64,000 nucleotides of DNA, taken from Stappia indica. Lineage in GTDB: Bacteria; Pseudomonadota; Alphaproteobacteria; Rhizobiales; Stappiaceae. The stretch covers positions 1 to 64,000 of the forward strand of contig NZ_CP046908.1 in NCBI RefSeq assembly GCF_009789575.1, read 5' to 3'. Below are positions 51,739-60,200 of this stretch, in pieces. The position numbers were made by a program, and so were the translations under genes. A model generated the notes under the pieces. The model did not search any database. It saw only the letters and a program-made list of their open reading frames with translations, and was not told where the DNA came from. The first letter of the stretch is position 1. The number at the start of each line of letters is the position of its first letter.

Positions 51739-53361
51739 CAGCTCCTTGAAGAAGTCGTTGCCCTTGTCGTCGATGACGATGAACGCGGGGAAGTCCTCTA
51801 CCTCGATGCGCCAGATCGCCTCCATGCCGAGTTCCTCGAACTCGACGACCTCGACCTTTTTGATGCAGTCCTGGGCAAGGCGGGCGGCCGGACCGCCGAT
51901 GGAGCCCAGATAGAAGCCGCCATGAGCCTGGCAGGCGCGGCGCACCTGCGCGGAGCGATTGCCCTTGGCGAGCATCACCATCGATCCGCCGGCTGCCTGG
52001 AACTGGTCGACATAGGCATCCATGCGACCGGCCGTGGTCGGGCCGAAGGACCCGGAGGCATAGCCTTCCGGCGTCTTGGCCGGGCCGGCATAGTAGATCG
52101 GGTGATTCTTGAAATAATCGGGCAGCGGCTCGCCCTTTTCCAGCCGCTCGCGCAGCTTGGCATGGGCAAGGTCGCGCGCAACGATCAGGGGGCCGCTCAG
52201 CGACAGCCGCGTCTTGATCGGGTGCCGGGTCAGCTCGGCGAGAATCTCCGGCATGGGCCGGGTCAGGTCGATCTTGACGACGTGATCGGAGAGGGTGTCG
52301 TCCGTGACCTCCGGCATGTATTTGTGCGGCTCGCGCTCGAGCTGCTCCAGATAGATGCCGTCGCGGGTGATCTTGCCGAGGGCCTGACGGTCGGCCGAGC
52401 ACGACACGCCGATGCCGATGGGCAGCGAAGCCCCGTGGCGCGGCAGGCGGATGACGCGGACGTCGTGGCAAAAATACTTGCCGCCGAACTGCGCGCCGAC
52501 GCCGGTCGCCTGGGTCAGCTTGTGGATCTGCTCTTCCATCTCCAGGTCGCGGAAGGCGTGCCCCAGTTCGGAGCCGGTCGTCGGCAGCTGGTCGAGATAG
52601 CGGGCGGAGGCGAGCTTGACCGTCTTTAGGGTGGTCTCGGCCGAGGTGCCGCCGATGACGATAGCCAGGTGATAGGGCGGACAGGCGGCCGTGCCGAGGG
52701 TCAGGATCTTCTCCTTGATGAACTCGACGAGCCGGTCCGGCGTCAGCAGCGACGGGGTGCCCTGGTAGAGGAAGGTCTTGTTGGCCGAACCGCCGCCCTT
52801 GGCCATGAACAGGAACTTGTAGGCGTCGTCGCCCTCGCTGTAGAGCTCGACCTGCGCCGGCATGTTGTTGGAGGTGTTCTTCTCCTCGAACATCGACAGC
52901 GGCGTCAGCTGCGAGTAGCGCAGGTTCTTCTTGAAATACGCATCGCGCGCGCCCTCTGCCAGCTTCGCCTCGTCGCTGCCGTCGGTCCACACGCGGCGGC
53001 CCTTCTTGCCCATGATGATGGCGGTGCCAGTGTCCTGGCACATCGGCAGCACGCCGTGAGCGGAGATGTTGGCATTCTTCAGAAGGTCGAAGGCCACGAA
53101 CTTGTCGTTCTCGGTCGCCTCCGGATCGTCGAGGATCTTGCGCAGCTGCTCCAGATGACCGGGCCGCAGGTAGTGGTTGATGTCGCCGAAGGCTTCCTCT
53201 GCAAGGATGCGCAGCCCTTCCGGCTCCACCACCAGCACTTCCTCGCCCTGGAACGTCGCCGTCGAGACGTAGTCGGACGTGAGCTTGCGATAAGGCGTGG
53301 GGTCCGCCCCCAGGGGGAACAGCGTGGAGTGGCGATAGTCGGGAGGAGTGGACTCGGACAT
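51727..53361 (-). CDS. fumA: Fumarate hydratase, class I ([4Fe-4S])
   Basis: A 544-residue TCA-cycle enzyme that hydrates fumarate to malate. It has both class I domains; the cluster cysteines are likely in [17 protein letters not shown] and TAACPPYHL. Landmarks in the C-terminal domain are [20 protein letters not shown] and SMVMLAKGN. Class I fumarases are sensitive to oxygen, unlike class II. The ATG at 53361 follows AAGGCAG. Monocistronic, with its own terminator. Confidence 0.94.
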   Translation of the reverse strand: MSESTPPDYRHSTLFPLGADPTPYRKLTSDYVSTATFQGEEVLVVEPEGLRILAEEAFGDINHYLRPGHLEQLRKILDDPEATENDKFVAFDLLKNANISAHGVLPMCQDTGTAIIMGKKGRRVWTDGSDEAKLAEGARDAYFKKNLRYSQLTPLSMFEEKNTSNNMPAQVELYSEGDDAYKFLFMAKGGGSANKTFLYQGTPSLLTPDRLVEFIKEKILTLGTAACPPYHLAIVIGGTSAETTLKTVKLASARYLDQLPTTGSELGHAFRDLEMEEQIHKLTQATGVGAQFGGKYFCHDVRVIRLPRHGASLPIGIGVSCSADRQALGKITRDGIYLEQLEREPHKYMPEVTDDTLSDHVVKIDLTRPMPEILAELTRHPIKTRLSLSGPLIVARDLAHAKLRERLEKGEPLPDYFKNHPIYYAGPAKTPEGYASGSFGPTTAGRMDAYVDQFQAAGGSMVMLAKGNRSAQVRRACQAHGGFYLGSIGGPAARLAQDCIKKVEVVEFEELGMEAIWRIEVEDFPAFIVIDDKGNDFFKELNLG

Positions 53362-53506
53362 CGGTCTGCCTTGGCTGGAAGCTGAGGTGGATAGGTTTGG
53401 ATGCCTTTTACGCCATCACCTTGCCGCCCGCCAAGTCGACTTGCGCCGGAGGCCGCGCGGAAAGGGGAGCGCGGGCGATCGCGCCCCCTTCTGGCGCCAT
53501 TCGGCG

Positions 53507-54073
53507 TTACCGCGTGGCGGTGATGTCGATCCTGACGGCAACCTCGTCGCCGACGGTCGAGGCCGGGATGTCCGAGCCGATACCGAAGGCCAGGCGCCTG
53601 AGCGGAACGTCGGCCCGGGCACGGGCGGTGTCGCCGTCGATCTCCAGCGTGAAGGGCAGGGTAAGCGGGACCGCCTTGCCCTTGATCGACAATTCGCCGG
53701 CGGCCTCGTAGCGCCCTTCGCCGAGCGCCGTGATCTTGGACGATTCGAACACCGCCTGCGGATGGCTGGAGGGATCGAACCACGAGGCGCTCGACAGGGT
53801 CTGGTCGACCTGCGGCTGGCCGGTGCCGGCCGTGCCGGTTTCGACGACGGCCCGGATACGGGCATCTGCGATGTTGTCCGGGTCGAGCGAGATCTCGGCC
53901 GACCAGTTTTCGAAGCGGCCTTCCACCGGGCTGCCGTTCTGCATGGCGACGAAGGACAGGCTGCTTCCGGCCGTGTCGACGGTCCAGTCGCTGGCTGCGG
54001 CAGGGCCGGCGACAAGAAGGCCTGCCAGCGTGAAGCCGACGAGGCGGCCACGGAAATTTCGGGATGCGAACAT
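53507..54073 (-). CDS. YceI-family periplasmic protein
   Basis: A 188-residue lipocalin-like protein with a signal peptide (about 1-28) and the YceI pattern DWTVDTAGSSLSFVAMQNGSPVEGRF, ASWFDPSSHPQAVFESSKI and GELSIKGKAVPLTLPF. YceI proteins bind isoprenoid chains such as polyprenyl or quinone precursors. It is third in an operon yceI - cytochrome b561 - yceI; this copy is diverged from the first. Confidence 0.88.
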   Translation of the reverse strand: MFASRNFRGRLVGFTLAGLLVAGPAAASDWTVDTAGSSLSFVAMQNGSPVEGRFENWSAEISLDPDNIADARIRAVVETGTAGTGQPQVDQTLSSASWFDPSSHPQAVFESSKITALGEGRYEAAGELSIKGKAVPLTLPFTLEIDGDTARARADVPLRRLAFGIGSDIPASTVGDEVAVRIDITATR

Positions 54074-54165
54074 CGTGAAGAACCTTGTGTCTGGGCCCGT
54101 CGCAGCGCGCCTCCGGGAGGGGAGAGCGACGCAGAGCGAGGGCGTCCGTCAGGGACGGTGTTTCG

Positions 54166-54753
54166 TCAGTCGGTACGGCGTGCCGGTGCGGTGCGGATCA
54201 TGCGGCGCAACACGTCATCGCGGTTGAGAAAATGATGTTTCAGTGCCGCGGCCACATGCAGCAGCACCAGAAGCAGCAAGCCGTTGGCCAGCAGCTCATG
54301 CACCTCCTTGAGTGCGCTTTCCGCTTCCGCCTTCGTGCCCAGCGCCGCCGGGACGGGCAGGTGCGGGACAGGCAGGACGTCGAACACCACGGTCGGGATG
54401 CCCCAGGGCGACGCCGAGACCATCAGCCAGCCGGATAACGGGATCGCCAGCATCAGGGCGTAGAGCCCGGCATGCCCGAGATGGGCCGCCAGCCGCTCGA
54501 TCTTCGGCATCGTCTCCGGCAGGGCGGGAGAGGGATTGGCAAAACGCCAGGCGAGCCGCACCACCACGAGCGCCAGCACCAGGAAGCCCAACGACTTGTG
54601 CAGCTGATAGAGCGCAAAAGTGTCGGGCGCCATCGGGTCGAGCCCCGTCATGTACTTGCCGAACAGGAACAGCCCGATGATGAGCAGCGCCATCGTCCAG
54701 TGGAAAACAATGGCAACAAGGCCGTAGCCAAAGCGGGTGTTGCGCAGGTGCAT
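54166..54753 (-). CDS. Cytochrome b561
   Basis: A 195-residue four-helix membrane cytochrome. It starts at ATG 54753 after GGAGACGCC. Heme-ligand candidates are in GLVAIVFHWTMALLIIGLF, YQLHKSLGFLVLAL, HLGHAGLYALMLAIPLSG and LLLLVLLHVAAALKHHF. Such proteins oxidise quinols or move electrons across the membrane, for example to superoxide. Genes for YceI proteins flank it, a known pairing that hints at a shared quinone substrate. Confidence 0.9.
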   Translation of the reverse strand: MHLRNTRFGYGLVAIVFHWTMALLIIGLFLFGKYMTGLDPMAPDTFALYQLHKSLGFLVLALVVVRLAWRFANPSPALPETMPKIERLAAHLGHAGLYALMLAIPLSGWLMVSASPWGIPTVVFDVLPVPHLPVPAALGTKAEAESALKEVHELLANGLLLLVLLHVAAALKHHFLNRDDVLRRMIRTAPARRTD

Positions 54754-54823
54754 GGCGTCTCCAATCCTGGCTGCCGGCAGGAGCGGGAGCGGGCCCGGGA
54801 GGAGGCCCGCCCCGCACATCCGC

Positions 54824-55399
54824 TTACTTCGCCTGCAGCGCTTCGGCGCTGAAGGAGATGGTAACTTCGTCGCCGACATAGGGCACGAACATGTTCATGC
54901 CGAAGTCCGAACGCTTGACGACGGTGGTCGCATCCAGACCGACCGCCGGGGTCTTGGCCATCGGATGCTCGCCGATCGAGTTGATGGTCACGTCGAACGT
55001 CACCGGCTTGGTGATGCCCTTGATCGTCAGATCGCCGGCCACGGCGAGGGTGTTCTCGCCGGTCTTCTCGACGCCGGTCGACACGAAGGTCGCGGTCGGA
55101 TGCGCTGCGACCTCGAAGAAGTCTGCGCTCTTGAAGTGCGTGTCGCGCTCGCCCCAGAAGGTGTCGAGGCTGTCGACATTGACGGTCATCGAGATCCGCG
55201 AATTGGCCGGCGTTTCCTGGTCGATCACCAGCTCGCCAGTCCAGTCGCCGAAGCGGCCGTCTGTCGTCGAGTAGCCGAGATGGTTGTAGGAGAAGGTCAG
55301 GTTGGCGTGAGACTTGTCGAACTCATAGGCGACCGGCTCGGCAATCGCGGGGGCCGCGGCGAGGGCGACCGCGAGTGCGGCAGCGGACAAACGCATCAT
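54824..55399 (-). CDS. YceI-family periplasmic protein
   Basis: A 191-residue protein with a short signal peptide (about 1-20) and strong YceI features: YEFDKSHANLTFSYNHLGYS, DTHFKSADFFEVAAHPTATF and GDLTIKGITKPVTFDV. First gene of the operon. The ATG at 55399 follows AGGAGTT; a second ATG is next to it. Confidence 0.9.
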   Translation of the reverse strand: MMRLSAAALAVALAAAPAIAEPVAYEFDKSHANLTFSYNHLGYSTTDGRFGDWTGELVIDQETPANSRISMTVNVDSLDTFWGERDTHFKSADFFEVAAHPTATFVSTGVEKTGENTLAVAGDLTIKGITKPVTFDVTINSIGEHPMAKTPAVGLDATTVVKRSDFGMNMFVPYVGDEVTISFSAEALQAK

Positions 55400-55663
55400 G
55401 TGGAACTCCTGGCATATCTGTTGACGGTAAGGGCACCGACCGCTCTTGCGGCCTGCCGTGGAGATCGTATGAAGGCGTTGCGTCATCAACCGCATCCGGC
55501 TGAATTCACTGTACGCGCTGCGTGAACAATAAAACGATGTGGGGCCTCACTGTATGACGCTTGCGTGAAATCGTCAGGTCGGGCACCTTCGCGTGGACCA
55601 CGCGAAGCCGCGCGGCAAAAGGCCCGAAAGGGGCCGGCCGGATCGGATATGGAGATGCGGAAT

Positions 55664-56296
55664 ATGATCGACCTTTACACATGGAGCACGCCGAACGGCC
55701 GCAAGGTCTCGATCATGCTGGAGGAGTGCGGGCTTCCCTATGAGGTGTTCCCGGTCGACATCACGAACGCGGAGCAGCACGCGCCGGCTTTCGTCCATAT
55801 TTCTCCCAACAGCAAGATCCCGGCGATCATCGACCGGGAAGCGGGTGTGAGCCTGATGGAATCCGGTGCCATACTGCTCTATCTCGCCGAGAAGACCGGC
55901 CGCTTTCTCCCCCCGGAGGGACCGGAGCGGTTGCGCGTCATCGAATGGCTGATGTGGCAGATGGGCGGTTTTGGCCCCATGCTCGGCCAGGCCCATCATT
56001 TCCTGCATTTCAATCCCGGCAAGGCGCCCTATGCCGAGGAGCGCTATGCCAGCGAAGCCAAGCGGCTTTACAGCGTCCTGGATCGGCAGCTGTCGGAGCA
56101 CCAGTTCGTCGCCGGCGACTATTCGATCGCCGACATGTCGATCTGGCCCTGGGCAAGCCGTTTCGAGTGGCAAGGAATAGATCTGGCGAATTATCCCAAT
56201 GTGCGGCGCTGGTACCTGGAGGTTGCGGCACGGCCGGCGGTCCAGCGCGGCTATGACGTGCCGAGCGTTACCGCCGGGATCCCCATGCCGACCTGA
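55664..56296 (+). CDS. Glutathione S-transferase family protein (YfcG/Ure2-like)
   Basis: A 210-residue GST with the thioredoxin-like N-domain (IDLYTWSTPNGRKVSIMLEECG, NSKIPAIID, LMESGAILLYLAEKTGRFLP) and the helical C-domain (GDYSIADMSIWPWASRF). The TPNGRK start and WLMWQMGGFGPMLGQAHHF segment are typical of the YfcG/YghU group, which reduces disulfides with glutathione and lacks the usual tyrosine/serine. The ATG at 55664 follows GGAG. It converges with a paralogue. Confidence 0.88.
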   Translation: MIDLYTWSTPNGRKVSIMLEECGLPYEVFPVDITNAEQHAPAFVHISPNSKIPAIIDREAGVSLMESGAILLYLAEKTGRFLPPEGPERLRVIEWLMWQMGGFGPMLGQAHHFLHFNPGKAPYAEERYASEAKRLYSVLDRQLSEHQFVAGDYSIADMSIWPWASRFEWQGIDLANYPNVRRWYLEVAARPAVQRGYDVPSVTAGIPMPT

Positions 56297-56333
56297 GACG
56301 GGCATGGGGCCGGCATGGCGCGGGCTTCAAAAG

Positions 56334-57032
56334 TCAGGACGGAATGGATACGGCGCGCTGCGAGGCAGGGCGCTCGGAGCAGTCGGCAAACCAGCGCTGG
56401 ACATTCGCCAGCGTGTCGAGGCCGGTGATCTCGCCCGCGCCGTAGAAGCCGCCGAGCGTGCGGATCCAGGGCCAGATCGACATGTCGGCGATCGTGTAGT
56501 CGTCGCCCATGATGTAGGAGCGCCCCTCCAGGCGTTGCTCCAGCACGGCGAGCAGGCGCTTTGCCTCCGCCGTGTACCTTTCGCGCGGATAGGGATCCTT
56601 GACCTTGTCGGCGACGAAATAGTGGAAATGGCCGAGCTGTCCGAACATCGGCCCGAGCCCTCCCATCTGCCACATCAGCCACTGGATACAGTGGTAGCGC
56701 CCCGCCGGATCGGCCGGGATCAGCTTTCCGGTCTTCTCGGCGAGATAGAGCAGGATCGCGCCGCTTTCGAACAGGGCCAGGGGTTCGCCGCCCGGCCCAT
56801 TCGGGTCGAGGATCGCTGGGATCTTGTTGTTCGGGTTCAGCGACAGGAATTCCGGCGTCATCTGGTCGTTCGTGTCGAACGAGATCTTGTGAGCCTCGTA
56901 GGGGAGACCGAGTTCCTCCAGTGCAGCGGACACCTTGATGCCGTTCGGGGTCGCCAGCGAATAAAGCTGCAGCCGGTCAGGATGCTGGGCCGGCCAGCGA
57001 TGCGTGATCGGAAAATCGGTGAGTGAGACCAT
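56334..57032 (-). CDS. Glutathione S-transferase family protein (YghU-like)
   Basis: A 232-residue relative of the convergent GST. It has an extra N-terminal 20 residues, then LQLYSLATPNGIKVSAALEE, NNKIPAILDPNG, FESGAILLYLAEKTGKLIP, WLMWQMGGLGPMFGQLGHF and DDYTIADMSIWPW. YghU-type enzymes bind two glutathiones per subunit and act on disulfides and peroxides. The start at 57032 follows GGGAG. Confidence 0.9.
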   Translation of the reverse strand: MVSLTDFPITHRWPAQHPDRLQLYSLATPNGIKVSAALEELGLPYEAHKISFDTNDQMTPEFLSLNPNNKIPAILDPNGPGGEPLALFESGAILLYLAEKTGKLIPADPAGRYHCIQWLMWQMGGLGPMFGQLGHFHYFVADKVKDPYPRERYTAEAKRLLAVLEQRLEGRSYIMGDDYTIADMSIWPWIRTLGGFYGAGEITGLDTLANVQRWFADCSERPASQRAVSIPS

Positions 57033-57285
57033 GATTTTGCTCCCGGAAAGCGTGTCGGTGCGCCCTTCTTAGGAAATCCGCGCCGACCTGTCGCGGCATG
57101 TTTGGGCGGCGTCGGCGAAGGTTGCGGCCCATCACACGCAAAGTGCATTTTGGTCTTGGACTTGTCACGATTGCATGCTCCGATCCGCGCTCGATAAGTT
57201 GAGAACCGCACCGGCACATGGCGCCCTCGCGAGGGACGAGCCGCATTGGGCTCGCAAGCCAGGCCGGAAGCCCCGGGGGGACGTC

Positions 57286-60200
57286 ATGCGCGGCAAGTTC
57301 GGAAGATTCGGTCTCGGCGGCACTCTTGTGCCGGCTCTGGCCGGCATGCTCGCTCTCGGCCTTGCGGCCGGTCCCCATGCGCTGGCGCAGGAGAGCAGCG
57401 AACGCCGCATCGTGACGGTCGACGATGCCGATTATTTCGGCGCCGACTTCAGGACGCTGAAAGACGTTGATCTCGACACCTGCAAGACCGCCTGCCTAGA
57501 CAGCGACCAGTGCCGGGCCTTTACCTACAACACGTCGGCCCGCTGGTGCTTCATGAAGTCCGATGTGGGGCAGTTGCAGTCCTTCGCTGGAGCGGTCGCC
57601 GGCCGTGTCGTCACGGTTGCACGCCGGGACGACACAAGCCGGAAGGCCCGCAACGAAGAACTCTCCTTCCTCTCGCGCTCGCTCATGGACGATGCGGCGG
57701 CCTATGCCCGGCGCCTGCCGCGCAACTTCAAGGCAGGCGGAGAGAGCGCCGGCCAGCTCGAAGCCCAGGCGCGTACGGCTTTCGGATCGCGCAATTTCGA
57801 CGAGGCGGAGCGCCAGTTCGCCCGCGCGCTCACGCTGGACGCAGAGCGCAACGATCTGTGGTCGGGGCTGGTCGGCTCGCTGTTGGCGCAGGAACCGTCC
57901 GACTGGCAGCGGCGCAGCCAGGTCGAGATCGATGGCACCCTGGCCGCGATCAACACCTATCTGACGGCTGCCGGCGAGGACGAGCGTGTTCGCGCCCTCG
58001 ACCTGCTGGCGTCTTCGCTCGAGCGACGCCAGCTGTACAAGCCGGCGATCAAGGCTCTGCGTGCCGGCCTCGCCCTTGATGAAGTGCCCGCGCGCCGCGG
58101 GCGCTACGACAAGATGGTGGCGACCCATGGCTTCCGCATCCTCGATCATCAGGTCGACTCCGATGCGGTAAGCCCGCGAATCTGCGTCGTGTTTTCCGAC
58201 ACGCTGCAGCGAGGCACCGACTTTGCTCCCTTCGTCCAGGTGACGGGCGAGGGCACCTATTCTGTCGAGAGCGAGGGCGCCCAGATCTGCGTCGACGGCA
58301 TTCGCCACGGCGAACGTTACGCGCTGCAGATGCGCTCCGGAATCCCGTCGGCCGACGGAGAAAAGCTCGAAAAGTCCGCAAACCTGACCGTCTACGTTCG
58401 TGACCGCGCGCCTTCGGTGCGGTTCCTCGGCCGGGCCTATGTCCTGCCGGCTGGCGACGGCGCCACGATCCCGCTGGTGACGGTGAACACCACAAGCGTG
58501 GAGACGGAGATCTATCGTATCGGCGAGCGTGGTCTTTCGCCTGCACTCCGCGACCGCCGCATCCTGTCGCAGCTCAACGGCTATCAGTCGGAGCAGATCC
58601 GCGACGAGTACGGCGAAAAGCTCTGGTCCGGCACCGTGGAAACGGAACAGCGGCTGAACCAGGATGTCACGACCGCGGTTCCGGTCGCCGACTTCGGACT
58701 TGCCATGCAGCCGGGCATCTACGCCATGACCGCCCGTGCGCGAGAGGACAAGCAGAACGAGTGGGGGCCTTGGGCGACCCAGTGGTTCCTGGTGTCGGAT
58801 CTCGGTGTCAGCTCCTATACCGGAGCTCAGGAAACCCTCGTCTCGGTCCGCAAGCTCTCCGATGCCGGTCCGGTCGAAGGGGCCAAGGTGAAGCTGGTCG
58901 CGGTCAACAACGATATCCTCGGCGAGACCGTAAGCGATGCCGATGGCTTTGCGACCTTTCCTCCAGGCCTGTCGCGCGGAACGGGCGGCCGTGCCCCGGC
59001 CCTTGTCAGTGTCGAGGCCGCGGAAGGCGGGGACTATGCGTTCCTCGATCTGACCAAGCCGGCGTTCGATCTGTCCGACCGCGGCGTGGAGGGACGAGCA
59101 GCACCCGGTCCGGTCGATGTCTTTGCCTGGCTCGACCGCGGCGTCTTCCGCCCAGGCGAAACGGTTCATGTCGGCGCGATGGCGCGCGACCGCACGGCGA
59201 TGGCGGTCGGTGGCCTGCCGTTGACCTTCATTTATGAGCGCCCCGACGGCGTCGAGCACCGCCGCGTGCAGATCTCCGAGGCCGGTGCCGGTGGCCGCGC
59301 ACACGCGCTGGAGCTTCCCGCAAGTGCCCAGCAGGGCAGCTGGTCCGTCCGCATCCATGCGGACCCCAAGGGCGAGGCGCTGGCGCGTCTGTCCTTCCTC
59401 GTGGAGGATTATCAGCCGGAACGCGTCGACTTCACCCCGCAGACCGAGGCAAAGGCCTTCGATCTCGAGGCGCCGCCGACGGTCTCGCTGCAGGCGAGCT
59501 TCCTCTATGGTGCCCCAGCCTCCGGCCAGCGGGTCGAGGGCGAAGTCGTCGTGTCGCCCACGCGTCAGTTCCCCGGCTATTCCGGCTTCACGTTCGGCCT
59601 TGCCGACGAGCAGATCTGGCCCGAGCGAACCGCCTTGCCGGACGGCGTCGCGACGGATGAGGACGGCAAGGCCAGCTTCACGCTGCCGGTGCCGCAGCTG
59701 CAGCCGACGACGGCGGGCTACACTGCCAAGGTGATCACGCGCGTGGTCGAGGCCGGCGGGCGCTATGTCGAGCGCAGTCTCGATCTCCCCGTCTTGGCCG
59801 ATGGCCGCAGGATCGGCATCAAGCCGGCATTCGACGGCGGTGTCGATGAGGGCGCGCCGGCCGAGTTCGAGCTCGTGGCACTCGATCGGCAGGGCGAGCG
59901 GATCGCGGCCGACGTCCAGTGGACGCTCTCGCGCATCGATACGCGCTACCAGTGGTATCGCGCCGACGGACGGTGGTCCTTCGAGCCGGTGACCACCAGC
60001 CGTCGCGTCGCGAATGGTGAACTCGACCTTGCCGCGGATCAGCCCGCACGTCTGTCCGTGCCGGTCGAGTGGGGCGAGTACCGCCTCGAAGTTGCGGCGA
60101 ACGGGGCTGAGCCGGCGGCGACGAGCATCACCTTCAACGCCGGATGGTATGTCTCCTCTGCCTCTTCGCAGACGCCCGACGTGCTCGATGTCGGCCTCGA

